DNA of 64,000 bases from Persicaria tinctoria (taxonomy: Eukaryota > Streptophyta > Magnoliopsida > Caryophyllales > Polygonaceae), in NCBI GenBank assembly GCA_037127255.1, contig JBANSL010000013.1:80482188-80546187 (forward strand), given 5' to 3'. Below, piece after piece: positions 42,741 to 55,200 of this stretch. Numbering within the stretch: position 1 is the stretch's first letter; the number at the start of each line of letters is the position of its first letter. The position numbers and the translations under genes were made by a program. The notes beneath the pieces are model-generated. The model worked only from the letters and a program-made list of their open reading frames with translations, had not been told where the DNA came from and made no database searches.

Positions 42741-42784
42741 ATTGGCATCAGAGCAGGTTTCTCCTGTCTGTTTTCGAGTGAGGC

Positions 42785-43549
42785 TTGATGGGAGACCAGG
42801 CAGTTACGAAGGCAGATCTCCGCGAGATGACCGAGGCTTTTACCACGGCTCTCAATGATCTGACTGGTCAGTTGAGGACGATGTTCGGCACTGGCAACGG
42901 CGGCGGTACTGGCAACGGCGGCGGTGGCGGCACTGGCAACGGTGGCGGCGGCGGCGGCGCTAGTAACCTAGGCGGTGCCGGCGATGGCAATAGGGACCCG
43001 CCTCGAGGAGGCGGCGAAAATAACCGTCGAGCAGATGGGGATTCTTCTTCCGAGGAAGAGGAGGTCCTTGAGGAGGATCTGACAGAGGATCAGGGCAACC
43101 AGCAGGGTCGGCATGACTACAGGGTCAAGGCTGATATCCCGCTATTATACGGAAATATGAGCGTCGAGGAACTTCTCGATTGGCAAATCGAGGTTGATCG
43201 ATTCTTCGATATCATGTCAGTCCCAGAAAATAAGCAGGTGAAGATGGTCGCCGTCCGTCTTAAGAGCACTGCAGCCGTTTGGTGGGACAAGCTGGTAGCG
43301 CAGAGACAAAAGCAACGAAAGAATTCGATCCGGACATGGAGGTGGATGAAACAGTTGCTAATGGGACGGTTCCTACCGGACGATTATGAGCAGATCCTGT
43401 ATAAGATGTACCTGGAATGTACCCAAGGCAAGAGGAGCGTTGCTGAATACACCACCGATTTCCTAAGGCTGAGTGAGCGGAATGAGGTGAGGGAAACCGA
43501 AAATCAGAAGGTGACGCGCTACATCAATGGTCTAAAGCCCTCCATCTAG
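42785..43549 (+). pseudogene. Gypsy gag, N-terminal part, ending in an in-frame TAG
   Basis: 254 codons from ATG 42785. A Gly-rich Thr/Gly/Asn repeat (TGNGGG units, 42889-42960) precedes an acidic stretch. Then comes the Retrotrans_gag core ([57 protein letters not shown]). The frame is cut by TAG at 43547-43549 and continues unchanged at 43550. That stop is the only lesion found between gag and the end of pol. Whether it is a null mutation or read through is unknown. Confidence 0.88.
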
Positions 43550-43555
43550 GAGAAG

Positions 43556-46500
43556 ATGGGGATGCAGACGTGCTGGACCGTTACCGAGGCGACCAGTTTA
43601 GCCCTCAAGGCGGAACTGATGGAGAAGTCGCCCAGGAATTTTCAGCCTTTCCGTCGATACCCGCAACAGGGCCCTGAGTTGGGAGAAGACAAGACTGTCC
43701 CAGCCAAAGACAAGGTTGCAGCGGGTGATAAGGGAGGAGCTTCTGCATCCACCAAAGCACCAGCCAAACCGACTGATCAGAAAGCCCCCAACCCATATGC
43801 GAGACCGACTGGGGATAAGTGTTTCCGATGCGGAGGAACTGGGCACAGATCGAATGTTTGCCCTTCCCGGCGGACCACTACGTTTGTCTACGCAGATGAG
43901 AATGACGATGAGCAAGAAAAAGAGACCGACGGGTACTCCGACGCTGAATTTGCGGAAGAAGATTCTAGTGAAAAGATCAACATTGTAGTGCAACATCTTC
44001 TCCTGTCATCAAATGATGAAGGCCAGCGGAAGAATCTGTTTAAAACACATTGCTCCGTGGCAGGCAAGCTGTGTAACGTGATTGTGGACAATGGGAGCAC
44101 GGAGAACTTGGTTTCGCAGAAGCTGATTGACCATTTGGGGTTGCCAACACAGCCCAGGGAGAGGCCCTACGACTTAGGGTGGGTGAACAAGGGCTCCCAC
44201 GTTCGAGTATCACTAACCTGCAAGGTGCCTTTGTCGATTGGGAAGCACTACAAGGCAGAAGTGTTGTGCGACGTAATCAACATGGATGTATGCCATGTCC
44301 TCCTAGGCCGTCCGTGGCAATTCGATACCGACATCACCTACAGGAGGCGTGACAACGTGATGCTATTCAAATGGGGCGGTCATAAGATTGCGATGGCCCC
44401 TGTCTTTCACTTAGATAAGCCGCTAGAAGCGGGAAAATCCAATTTCCTAGTGCTAAACGGAAGAGCTTGGGAGGAAGAGGCTCGAGATGTCGAGTGTTTC
44501 TACCCTTTGGTGGTCAAGGGACTGATCAGCAGCGGTCCAGAGGAAGAAACGATTCCCGCAGACGTCCAGAGGATTCTGCGTGGGTTTGAGAAGTTGACTT
44601 CGGATGAGTTACCGGACGAATTGCCCCCTATGCGGGACATCCAGCACCAAATCGATTTGATTCCGGGCTCGAGCTTGTCAAATTTGCCACATTACCGTAT
44701 GAGTCCGAAGGAGAATGAGATCTTGAGGGATCAAATTGAAGACTTGCTGAAGAAGGGTTTCATCCGTGAAAGCATGAGCCCTTGCGCCGTTCCCGTCCTT
44801 CTAGTTCCAAAGAAGGGTAACCAATGGAGGATGTGCGTGGATAGCCGAGCCATTAACAAGATCACCATCAAATATCGCTTTCCTATTCCCCGACTGGAAG
44901 ACATGCTAGATGAGTTGTCCGGATCTAAGGTGTTCTCGAAGATAGACCTCCGCAGCGGGTACCATCAGATTCGAATCAGGCCCGGGGACGAATGGAAGAT
45001 GGCATTCAAGAGCAAGGATGGCTTGTATGAGTGGCTAGTGATGCCATTCGGATTGTCCAACGCACCGAGCACCTTTATGAGGGTAATGAATCAGGTCCTT
45101 CGCCCTTTCATCGGCTCTTTTGTTGTAGTTTACTTCGATGACATCCTAATCTATAGCCGGAGCAAGGAGGAGCACCTAGATCAGTTGAAACTAGTACTGC
45201 AGGTTCTGTTGGAGAATCAGCTATATATTAACCTCAAGAAGTGTACTTTCAGCACCAACAAGCTAATCTTTCTAGGCTTTGTTGTGGGTGAGGAGGGTAT
45301 ACAGGTCGATGAGGACAAGGTGAAGGCCATTAAGGACTGGCCGATACCCCAGCCAGTGACGGAAGTTCGTAGCTTCCATGGGTTGGCCACCTTCTACAGA
45401 AGGTTCGTTAGGGACTTCAGCACGATCACCGCCCCTATTACGGAGTGTCTAAAGAAAGGAAAATTCCAGTGGGGCCTTGAGCAGGACAAGAGTTTTGCTT
45501 TGATCAAGGAAAAGTTGTGCACCGCACCCGTCCTCGCTTTGCCAGATTTTGATAAGGTCTTCCAGGTCGAGTGTGACGCTAGTGGCGTGGGTATTGGGGC
45601 TGTGCTATCTCAAGAAAAGAGGCCAGTGGCTTTCTTCAGCGAGAAACTGAGTGACGCCCGTCAAAAGTGGAGCACTTATGATCAGGAATTCTATGCAGTG
45701 TTTAGGGCGCTGAAACAATGGGAACATTACCTGATTCAGAGGGAATTCATTCTGTTTACAGATCACCAAGCTCTGAAGTTCCTGCATAGCCAGAAAGTCA
45801 TCACCAACAGGATGCACGCTCGCTGGATTAACTTTCTGCAAAAATTCCCTTTTATTATTCAGCATAAGTCAGGCGCGCAGAATAAGGTCGCCGATGCCTT
45901 GAGTCGGAGGGCGTCCTTGCTGATTACGTTAGCTCAAGAGATCGTTGGTTTCGAAGTGCTCAAGGAACTGTATGAGGAGGACCCCGATTTCAAGGAGCTA
46001 TGGGTCAAGTGCAGCCGTAAGCATCCGTGTGCTGATTTTCATATTGAGGAGGGGTATTTTTTCAAAGGAGCGCAGTTATGCATCCCCTCAACGTCCTTGC
46101 GAGAGAAGCTCATCAGAGACTTCCATGGTGGTGGTCTCGGGGGTCATCTGGGCAGAGACAAGACCCTCGCGAGCTTGGAGGAAAGATATTTTTGGCCACA
46201 CTTACGGAGAGACGTTGGAGCAATTGTCAGGAAATGTTACACTTGCCAGGTTTCTAAAGGTCAGTCGCAGAATACCGGTCTGTACTTGCCTTTACCGATT
46301 CCTGAAGATATTTGGCTCGACCTTTCGATGGATTTTGTGCTTGGGCTACCACGTACGCAGCGGGGGGTCGACTCCGTATTCGTGGTGGTTGACAGGTTCT
46401 CGAAAATGTCTCACTTCATACCGTGCAAGAAGACTGCGGATGCCTCCAACATTGCCAAACTGTTTTTCAGGGAGGTTGTGCGCCTACACGGGGTTCCTAA

Positions 46501-47284
46501 GTCCATCACGTCAGACAGAGACACTAAGTTCCTCAGTCACTTCTGGGTTACTTTGTGGAGGTTGTTTGGGACGACTTTGAAGAGGAGCTCAACTGCACAT
46601 CCGCAGACAGACGGTCAGACAGAAGTCACAAACAGAACCTTGGGCAATATGATTCGGAGTATTTGTGGTGACAAACCAAAACAGTGGGATCTAGCCTTGG
46701 CACAGATCGAGTTTGCTTACAACGGTGCTGTGCATTCTGCCCTGGGAAGGTCCCCTTTCTCTGTTGTTTATACTTCGACCCCTCGGCACGTCGTCGACTT
46801 GGTTACCTTGCCTAAGGCACCTGGCACTAGTGCTGCTGCTGAGTCGATGGCACAGGAATTTCAGGACATGAAAGACGCTGTCCGAGTCAAGCTGGAGGCT
46901 ACGGGCCAGAAAAACAAAGCAGCAGCCGACAAGCATCGGCGAGTCAAGACGTTCAACGTAGGGGATGAAGTCATGGTGTTCCTGCGCAAAGAACGTTTCC
47001 CGGTAGGCACTTACAAGAAGTTGCAGCCCCGCAAGTATGGTCCTTTCAAGGTGACCCGCAAGATCAACGACAATGCCTATGTTGTTGCTCTGCCCGAGTC
47101 CATGGCTATCTCCCACACCTTCAACGTTGCTGACATTTATGAGTATCACGCCGATGAGGTCCTTTATCCAGATCAGAACTCGGGGTCGAGTTCTTCGGAG
47201 GTGGAGGAGACTAATGCAGATCGTCTGGCCGTGCAGATAGAGGAAGACCTTGATCGGAAGAAGGTGCGGTATCGGCAGAGGTGA
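43556..47284 (+). CDS. Gypsy gag C-terminus and pol polyprotein (CRM-like)
   Basis: 1242 codons in the same frame as the upstream gag. The order is zinc knuckle [14 protein letters not shown] near 43820-43861; protease with [11 protein letters not shown] near 44086; RT with YFDDILIYS near 45131; RNase H with [16 protein letters not shown] near 45565; integrase with the HHCC zinc region ([14 protein letters not shown]) and catalytic core ([27 protein letters not shown]). RT before integrase is Ty3/Gypsy order. The C-terminal module ([28 protein letters not shown]) replaces a classical chromodomain. The last 24 codons lie inside the 3' LTR. All catalytic residues look intact. Translation depends on passing the TAG at 43547. 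Confidence 0.93.
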   Translation: MGMQTCWTVTEATSLALKAELMEKSPRNFQPFRRYPQQGPELGEDKTVPAKDKVAAGDKGGASASTKAPAKPTDQKAPNPYARPTGDKCFRCGGTGHRSNVCPSRRTTTFVYADENDDEQEKETDGYSDAEFAEEDSSEKINIVVQHLLLSSNDEGQRKNLFKTHCSVAGKLCNVIVDNGSTENLVSQKLIDHLGLPTQPRERPYDLGWVNKGSHVRVSLTCKVPLSIGKHYKAEVLCDVINMDVCHVLLGRPWQFDTDITYRRRDNVMLFKWGGHKIAMAPVFHLDKPLEAGKSNFLVLNGRAWEEEARDVECFYPLVVKGLISSGPEEETIPADVQRILRGFEKLTSDELPDELPPMRDIQHQIDLIPGSSLSNLPHYRMSPKENEILRDQIEDLLKKGFIRESMSPCAVPVLLVPKKGNQWRMCVDSRAINKITIKYRFPIPRLEDMLDELSGSKVFSKIDLRSGYHQIRIRPGDEWKMAFKSKDGLYEWLVMPFGLSNAPSTFMRVMNQVLRPFIGSFVVVYFDDILIYSRSKEEHLDQLKLVLQVLLENQLYINLKKCTFSTNKLIFLGFVVGEEGIQVDEDKVKAIKDWPIPQPVTEVRSFHGLATFYRRFVRDFSTITAPITECLKKGKFQWGLEQDKSFALIKEKLCTAPVLALPDFDKVFQVECDASGVGIGAVLSQEKRPVAFFSEKLSDARQKWSTYDQEFYAVFRALKQWEHYLIQREFILFTDHQALKFLHSQKVITNRMHARWINFLQKFPFIIQHKSGAQNKVADALSRRASLLITLAQEIVGFEVLKELYEEDPDFKELWVKCSRKHPCADFHIEEGYFFKGAQLCIPSTSLREKLIRDFHGGGLGGHLGRDKTLASLEERYFWPHLRRDVGAIVRKCYTCQVSKGQSQNTGLYLPLPIPEDIWLDLSMDFVLGLPRTQRGVDSVFVVVDRFSKMSHFIPCKKTADASNIAKLFFREVVRLHGVPKSITSDRDTKFLSHFWVTLWRLFGTTLKRSSTAHPQTDGQTEVTNRTLGNMIRSICGDKPKQWDLALAQIEFAYNGAVHSALGRSPFSVVYTSTPRHVVDLVTLPKAPGTSAAAESMAQEFQDMKDAVRVKLEATGQKNKAAADKHRRVKTFNVGDEVMVFLRKERFPVGTYKKLQPRKYGPFKVTRKINDNAYVVALPESMAISHTFNVADIYEYHADEVLYPDQNSGSSSSEVEETNADRLAVQIEEDLDRKKVRYRQR

Positions 47285-47681
47285 TTTAGGGCGTCTGGTG
47301 TCGGATTCCTTATTGTGATACCTTTCCGGATAGGGAATCGCGCCACGAGTCAAACACACGGCTTTGCCATGACGTATGGCCTTTTTCGGGTATCCGAGAT
47401 CGTTTCAGGGCTCAAATTCAGACTTTTATGTTTTCCGTCCATTTCAGCAATTTCCGTTATTTTATTTTAATTAATTCGCAATTAGGGTTTATTTCCGTCT
47501 TTCATATTTAATAAGTTGTAGTCCTGGAAAGGACATTATTCAATTATCTAATTTTCAATTACCCAGAGAAATCCTTTCTCTTCCTGGTGGATTCCAGTTT
47601 ATCGGTTCTAGGGTTTCGTCGCTTGCGAAACCTCCATTGTAAATCTCGTGCTTGCGAGGTTTAGGCTTCCGTTCTGCGTCA
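47212..47681 (+). repeat. 3' LTR of CRM-like Gypsy
   Basis: 470 bp. It begins TAATGCAG where the 5' LTR has TGATGCAG, so the terminal TG is mutated in this copy. It encodes the last residues of pol. Confidence 0.92.
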
Positions 47682-47850
47682 ACAAGAGAGGATCGATCAT
47701 TGTGTTCACCACCAACTACATTGAGAAGCTCAACCAAGCTCTCATTCGGAGAGGGCGAATGGATGTGCACATTGAACTATCTTATTGCTCCTTCGACGCG
47801 TTTGCTTTCCTACAACTACTTGGATTTGATGATTTTATTCTTCGCGAAAA
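47682..47850 (+). pseudogene. AAA-ATPase pseudogene, right part
   Basis: Continues the match from 42270 after the duplicated ACAAG: a 4 bp GATC insertion breaks the frame, then IVFTTNYIEKLNQALIRRGR and MDVHIELSYCSFDAF, before homology fades near 47830-47850. The second arginine-finger segment is preserved but not translatable with the first part. This is a partial, transposon-split third AAA copy. Confidence 0.9.
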
Positions 47851-47984
47851 CTTGGAGATCGATGACTATTTCGCAGAGATGCAGCTCGGCAATCAGAGAT
47901 CAGATCATGAACCTCGAATTGTGTTTCGCTTCTCTGATACCATGACGACAAAATGATCTAGAATGCGGAAAGATGAAAAGATTG

Positions 47985-48195
47985 TACTGAAGTCCGTTGA
48001 GACTCGGGATCGGGGGTCGTGTGCACACGTGCGCCCTTACGCTAATAGCCTAGCACATAAGCCGAGCGAGGTTCCATCCTAAAACCAATTGACAATAGGT
48101 GGGGTAGCCCACTAGCTTATATACTAAGGATTCTTTGTTCATGTAATCAATGTGAGACTCTTTTTGGTCTCTTCACATTCCTTTCATTCTCAACA
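47985..48195 (-). repeat. Solo LTR of the TG...TA TRIM family
   Basis: 211 bp flanked by GATTG at 47980-47984 and 48196-48200. On the minus strand it begins TGTTGAGAATG and ends CTTCAGTA. It carries the family words CCACCTATTGTCAATTGG and GTTTTAGGATGGAACC. A single LTR with a target duplication is the product of LTR-LTR recombination. Confidence 0.8.
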
Positions 48196-48200
48196 GATTG

Positions 48201-48947
48201 AAGATGCAGAGAGAAAGAACAAGAGAGAGAGAGAGAGAATCAACTTCTATTGTTACTTTATATGATCAATGAATGAGATGGTTGTTAGAGGAGGTGTGAT
48301 TCAGTTTATTTACAGATGGAGGAGAATGAATCTGAAACACACAAGTCTAATAACCAACCTTATATTTCATTTCTAACAGTACATTTTCTCTCTAGAAAGC
48401 TTAAAATCCTTTCAAAGAGGAAAAAATTAACTCGAATCCAAGAGTTGGCCATGAACAACCCATGAAGTGGCTGAGTAGGTCGGAGATATTCGACCACTTT
48501 CATCAAACCAAACCAGGGGAATCAAGGAGAAAGACGATGAGTACTTCATCGACTTCCGAAACATTACTTTGGTTTGTATTAAAATATAATAAATAATGAC
48601 GGTAAAATTGTACATTCACATTTTTTAACAACAAATTTAACCGAAAACTCTCGAGGGGTCGCAAAATCCTAACAAAATGCTTTGAATGGGTGATTTTGTA
48701 CAATTTATATTTTAAGGGGTGGCTTTTGTGTGAAAAACCCCATATTTAAGGGGTGGTTTACTACATTTACTATATATGATGATACATATGATATATGGAT
48801 AGATAGATATTTAGAAAAGATATTCCATCTTATATCTATATTCAAAAAGATAATAGATAATATGTTCTACTTAATATTTTCCATGTTTTTTTTTCCTTTA
48901 ATGTATTAAATTAAAGCCACAAGGCCTCGCAACTCTAAAGTTTTCAA
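48201..48947. other. Intergenic DNA upstream of AAA gene 2
   Basis: No gene. A GA microsatellite lies at 48223-48237. TTAAGGGGTGG words repeat at 48711 and 48746. The proximal part (48940-49015) resembles the AAA gene 1 flank. Confidence 0.55.
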
Positions 48948-49015
48948 TCTCCACAGCTCCCTCTACTTAACAAACCGCAGATTCTCGAGCGAGAGTCGAG
49001 AGAGGGCGATCGACG

Positions 49016-50687
49016 ATGACGCTCGACTCGTTTATGCAGATGGGATCGGTGTTTGCGACGGTAATGTTCGCGTGGGCAATGTACCGACAGTATCTCCCGG
49101 AACAATTGCGCAATTTGTTCACCGAAATCATACTCCGTTACAGCAACAGGTTGGGCGGATACCTGTCGCCTTACCAAGAGATCACCTTTGACGAGTTAAC
49201 CGGGAACCGATTCGACAGGAACCAAGCTTACACAACCATTGAAACTTACCTCAGCGACAGATCCTCCATGAAAGCCAACCGGATGAAGGCCTATTTCCTC
49301 CATGGAAAGTCTCTCATGTTCAGCTTAGCCGACCAAGAAGAGGTCACCGACGAGTACGAAGGAGTTGTCGTATGGTGGATCTCTAGCAAGAACCTCGCGA
49401 AAACTTCTAGCTTCTCAATTTATCCTGCATCTGACGAGAAAAGGTCACGGAATTTCGTTAGCTTAATTCGTTGCATTAGCTTAATTCGTTGCATTATTTG
49501 TGCATCTATTGCCTGTAGCGGAATTTTGTTAGCTTAATTCGTTGCATTGTTTTTGTGCATCTATTACCTATTGACACTTAGTCGATCAATACAGGTTTTA
49601 CCGATTGGTGTTCCATAGGCGAGATAGAGATTTCGTGACCACCTCTTACCTAAACCATGTCGTGGAAGAGGGCAAATCGATCACAATAAGAAGGCGACAG
49701 CGCAAGCTCTACACCAACACGCAAGGATCGGATGGAGGATACCGACCTGGAGGTGGAAGGATGTGGAGCCACGTCGAGTTCAAGCACCCGGGGAGATTTG
49801 AGACCCTAGCCATGGAGCCGCAAAAGAAGCGAAAAATCATCGATGATCTTACATGGTTTAGCAAAGCCAAAGACTACTACGAAAAGATCGGTAAGACATG
49901 GAAGCGAGGGTATCTCCTCTATGGTCCTCCTGGAACGGGGAAATCGACAATGGTTGCAGCCATGGCCAATCTCTTGGAGTATGACATCTATGATCTTGAG
50001 CTAACCGCGGTTAAGGATAACATTCATTTGAGGAAGCTGTTGATCGAGACGTCTAACAAGTCTATCATTCTTATAGAAGATATAGACTGCTCCATTGATC
50101 TCACCGGCGAAAGGAAGAAGGAAACGGATGGAGATGAGTGCAAAGACGGCGATGAAAAGGATCCGGTGAAGAAAGCGATTGTAGAAGAGGGCAAAAAGAA
50201 GGGCACAGAGGTTACTCTCTCCGGATTGCTAAACTTCATTGACGGAATTTGGTCGTCGTGTGGACAAGAGAGGATCATTGTGTTCACCACAAACTACATT
50301 GAGAAGCTGGACCCAGCTCTGATTCGGAGAGGGCGAATGGATGTGCACATTGAACTATCCTACTGCTGCTTCGACGCGTTCAAGGTGCTTGCCTACAACT
50401 ACTTGGATCTTGACTCACATCCTTTATTCAATACAATTGAGAGGTTGTTGGGAGAAACAAACATGACACCAGCTGATGTTGCTGAGAACTTGATGCCTAA
50501 GTCATCCGACATTGATGTTGAGGCGTGTTTGCGGAGTTTGATACAAGCGTTGGTGAAGGCGAAGGAGGACGACAAGCTGAAAGCTGCCACGGAGGAGAAG
50601 GCGCCTCATGTGAACGAGAATGGCGACATTTTATGTTTGTTCAGGAATAGGTTTGATTTAGGGTTAGCACCAAAAAAGCCTATGTAG
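49016..50687 (+). CDS. AAA-ATPase, ASD/AATP1-like (BCS1-type), paralogue 2
   Basis: Exons 49016-49443 and 49595-50687 with a 151 bp GT-AG intron in exactly the position of gene 1; 506 residues. Exon 1 has the same 428 bp length as gene 1. The product is nearly colinear with paralogue 1: N-terminal membrane stretch, Walker A YGPPGTGKST (near 49920), Walker B IILIEDIDCSID (near 50065), VFTTN (near 50281) and IRRGRMD (near 50322). The C-terminus differs: it ends NENGDILCLFRNRFDLGL... and is longer than paralogue 1 by about 15 residues. The intron is longer because of a ~75 bp internal tandem duplication. All catalytic motifs intact; probably an active ATPase. Confidence 0.95.
49453..49580 (+). 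repeat. Tandem duplication inside the AAA gene 2 intron
   Basis: TTAGCTTAATTCGTTGCATT occurs three times, and CGGAATTT..GTGCATCTATT.CCT twice. Gene 1's 68 bp intron has the segment once. Confidence 0.85.
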
Positions 50688-52210
50688 TGTTGTGATTCAT
50701 TAGTTGAGTTTATGTTTGCAGTGTTCTTAGTAGGGGATGCAGTGTGTTTTTACACATAACAGTTGATCAATTGTATTGATACTTAATCTCAACGTACATC
50801 ATGGGCCAGGGCCATCACGCTTGGAGATGTTAAGAATAACATCGGGTTTGTGTTCCACACGGTCGGAATATCGTCAAATACACAGTGGCTGCTATGGGTT
50901 TGAAAACCGTGAGAATATTCGCTGCCACGCTTTTGAAAACCGTGGGATATTAACCAAGTTACGGTTTCACTAACTCTGGAAAGTGTTAAATTGTTTCCTT
51001 TTTCGATCATCGGTTAGATAAGGTGTAAAGGAATGACCCATAATTTTGGAAGCTGAAGTAGTATTTTTTTTTTTAAAAAAAATACCATTTTATTGGGGTT
51101 TAATTAGGATAATATTTGTACAAGTTTTGAAACCGTGACGATAAGACCTCCTTACAGTTTCTAAACAATAGCAACTTAAATCTCTCACGGTTTTACAAAA
51201 CGTTGTCGACACCGTTTGTTATGCGAAGGCCTAAATCCCATTGGCATCATTCGTCCCGAAAAAACCTAACCGGACTTTTAGTGAAACTTATCCAACAACA
51301 TCATGGATTCCGCTTAAAGGAAGGTCTGGAGGTGGAGGTGTACGTCGAAAGAGCATTTCCGAGTTTTTATCAGAATTAGTGACCAGACAAACTCGACTTA
51401 ACCTTAATTTGACCAGAATTAATCCGAAATCGAAATAAACGCAAACCGAAATGACCTAGGCTCAATATTTCCCCGAAAGACCCCAAATAAGACGAAACCT
51501 GACAATGACCCAACCTGATATGGACCCGATTGACTCGAGTGCCACCTCTAGTTACAATAATGGAAAAGCAGAACACAAAGTTGGCCATGGCCGTCCACAT
51601 GGCTGTCAGTTTGTATCATCATCAAGGAGCTCCCACCACAAATAAATCCAATAGCACAAGAGATCCCCATTGTTTGCCCCAACTTGAAGCCAAGAAAGAA
51701 ACAGACAATGTGCAGATTAAAAAAATCAAGCAATCATATAACTCATTCTAAGTCAATTCCAACACAAATCAGCCAATAAAAACTGATACAAAAAAACAAC
51801 ACAGAGACTGAAACCAAATTCTCTATCAAAATCAGCAACGGTGATATGAATTGAAGTGCCTCGTGATAATTGAAGTACCTCATGAAGTGCCTCTTTATCT
51901 GTGTTGATAAATGATGCACAATTTGTGCTTTGAATGGCAAATGGTAGGAATAGTTTCTAACATGAGAGGAAAACCTCATCTTATGTAGTGCAAATAAAGA
52001 GCTCTTATGCCTCCTATACTGCCTAAGAGAAGATCAAAAACCAACTGGGGTGTGACGGAACCTATACATTCGAACCACCTAAGTGGTTCGAGCTCTGGCT
52101 CCTATTGAGTCCAAGAACTATTCGGTTAGTGATCGAACCGTCTTAATGAGATCCGCGTGGACGGATCCGATCTGATGAGATGATAACCATGTGTTCTGTT
52201 GCAGTGTTGT
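50688..52210. other. Intergenic DNA, no gene seen
   Basis: 50880-50960 has the word TTTGAAAACCGTG twice, close together. The rest is unremarkable AT-rich DNA. Candidate open frames are below 80 codons and lack domains. Confidence 0.6.
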
Positions 52211-55200
52211 CTATGCATCAGTTACTATCTTGCATCTATTTGGCTGGTGATTGCTAGGAGATAAAAGAACGCTCATCAGAGCCTCCAGCCGCTTAGCGCC
52301 TGGAGTTGGCCTGAGGACGGTGGTGTTTCCGGCAACCAAACAGGGGTCGGTCCCATTCTCCTTGCTTCCCACACACCACCCACCGGGAACGATCATACCA
52401 TTACCCCTGGCGAGGAGATCGGAGTCTATCTTGTTGAGCACTGGGTTGTCTCGGGGGAACTTGCGTGCAAAAGGTGCGTTGCTGTTTGTCATTTTCTTGA
52501 AGTCTTTGAGCTTCAGGTAGTGTGGATGCTGCTTCGGTGGCTCATCCCATGAAATGAAATGGAGGTCACTGTTCACGGTTGTGTTCTTGAAGTCCTGAGC
52601 GTTGCAGATGACGGTGTGGAAGTAGCCTTCTGGGGAGGATAAGAAGTTCGAGTAGTACATGAGAACCATTCTTGGTAAACTGTCCCATCCCCAAATGCAG
52701 TAGTCGATGAACGACCGGGAGAGCACCATCCAAGCAGAGCCTGTGACACAAGCTATGGTTGATTAAAGATCAATGCATACAAAATCACATCTCCAGTGAA
52801 CAGCAGGGTTTCATTTTTCGATTTCCAAAAAGATTGCAGGATCACAAACCAAGTGTTGATTACTGCTGAACGGTACTCAAGGTTGTAAAACAGCAATTAT
52901 TGCAGCAAAATTCACCATGATGGTAACCAATAATATCTAGTACAGAGGTAAAAATTGAAATCCTGATCTGAGATACTGCCAATTGAAGAAACCAGCCTAT
53001 ATGCCTAGACTGAGAAGGAACCTAATGGGAACCAGAACAAAGACGAAAAAATAACAAGCTCCAAGGTAGTGAATAAATGCTCCTAGTGCTTGCATAAACA
53101 ATAAATGGCCAAATAGGTTTGACGCACCCAAGTCTACATTACCCAGGAACTTCTATCACCCTCCCACGTCCAACCAATAAAGCAAATGACAACTGGACAC
53201 TGACGATGATCCCTTGATCAGTGAAAAAAGATTACTGAAGTATTCATTCAGTATATGATTTGTTAAGTTTTCACTATATCAAGGCAGCACGTCATATCTC
53301 CTACTCCTTGTGAAAGGAGCCGTTTTTTAAGCAGGGTTCAGTTAAGTTTTTCATTTAGCAGCTGGCTGAACAAAAATACTAGTATTTTCTCTTGGTTTCA
53401 TCCCATGAAATCGACACACATTGTCCACTTCCCTAATATTATAGCAGTTGTTTATTGGCAAACCCTATATGCTCCCAACCCGCTGAATATGGTTTCTTAC
53501 CTAAGTCTATAGTAAGCAACTAGCAACTGATTCATACCCAATCATTAAGATTTTTTTAGCATATAAACTTGTCAATGCTGTGTACATTACAAATTCTTCC
53601 ATGGCAGCACCCCTAAAAGCCATCCATCCACTAATCCAGAAACTAGAGCTGCAAGAACTCTTCAGAATATGAATATGGGATGTTAGCCAAAGGAAATATC
53701 AAGATTGGGCCCAGTGAATGGATTACATGCTGGTAAGGGCTTCTGAGAGAGTATCCTAGAGTCTTAGAATTACTCGTGGGGAAAATACCAAGCATAAATA
53801 AATCAGGGTAGTACAAGCTTCCATTTTGTTAATTTGTGTGATATAATTGTTCATGCTTTCATAAACATCCTCTCGAGATGTTAGGGAATGTGTTTACAAC
53901 TTCCCAAGACCCTGCTCAGCGGGATTATACCGATTACTGAGTTTTTATTTGTTGTTGTCTGAGACTCTGAGATACATGTTTTAGGTTGTTGTGTTGCCCT
54001 TAACTGCACCAAAATAGCAGCTATGATGTCAATTAAGCAATCCCCGGACCACTGATTATAATATCAGCTAACTAGCTCTAGCACTGAAGGTCTCGTAAGT
54101 TTAAGAATTACCATTCCTCATGAAGTTGCTATGACTTTTCTTACTACCGTAATATCTCAATGAGCCATGGTTCAGGAAATCAACTGAGAAGTAGGAAAAA
54201 ATAACAGACAAAAAACATAGACCCTGCACATGCTTATGATAGCGCAGGTCCTCCCCAGGAGATCAAGTATCCACATAAAGTTATCTTTGATACAATCATG
54301 ATTTTATCTTCTCACATCCCTTTTCCAAAGAATGAAAACTTGAAATATTCATTTTCATAGTTCAATTTATGAATATTACAAACTCCCTCTACTGTTGGCC
54401 TTCAGTAGCCCTAGAATTTCCTCTAAAAGAACTCTTTGCACTCTTAGTTAAAAAAGCCTTGTTAATGTGTTCTCTCGGTGCACCACCAATCCACCATATA
54501 CAGAAACTAAGCGAATGCATGTCCACAGAACAAAATACAGCGAACAAGATTTCTTGCGAGCATATGTAAGATTTGTAGTTCCGAGGGGAAAGTATGAACG
54601 ACTGAAAAAGAAATATTTGACTATCTTGACCAAAAAATTAAAGAAATATTTTACTATTGTCACATTTATCACTAAGTAATAGACACATTGTTCCTGTTAA
54701 CAAATAGATCCTCCAACTATGACATAAGAAATAAATTGGACACTAGATATTTTTGTGGTCAAATTCGACACTAGATCTCTAGGTATACAATGACTCAGGA
54801 CACTATCAAAGCACCTTGTATACATAATTCATGCTATACAATAATAGAAGGACAAAACACTGTAACAATGAAGTACAGATTCAGCAAGAAAGAGATGACA
54901 TTTTTGGTTCTAACTTCATTCAATTATATTTGGCCATAGTGTTAGAAAGATCTGAAAGAATTTAGATAAGGGACAGTGAGTAAACTACCTGAAACATTTT
55001 TCTAGGTAATGTTTAATGAATTAAATTGTGGAAACCATTGCCTAAATCTACCGCTTTAGAAATCTCTCTATTGGAGTTAAAATAGGTAAAACCCAACACA
55101 TAGCTGAAATGGATTAAATGCAGATACCCAGATAGCGATAAGTTTAACACATGTAGGATATGACAGTTAAGCTCTGTGAAATCAATAATAGCTTAATGGA

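Larger units (their letters stand above)
42271..47681 (+). mobile_element. CRM-like Gypsy (chromovirus) inserted in the AAA pseudogene
   Basis: LTRs 42271-42740 and 47212-47681 are both 470 bp and differ at about 12 positions by eye (near 2.6%). The target duplication ACAAG is at 42266-42270 and 47682-47686. The primer site TTGGCATCAGAGC starts near 42742. Gag and pol lie in one frame apart from a single TAG. Pol runs about 73 bp into the 3' LTR, and the C-terminus reads [20 protein letters not shown]. Both traits are typical of the CRM clade, whose members in many plants are enriched at centromeres. The clade call is from motif memory and layout. Confidence 0.93.

Noticed and set aside
54369..54679. 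Small frames inside the GlcAT14 third intron
   Set aside because: Short, unsupported by motifs, lying in a well-defined intron.
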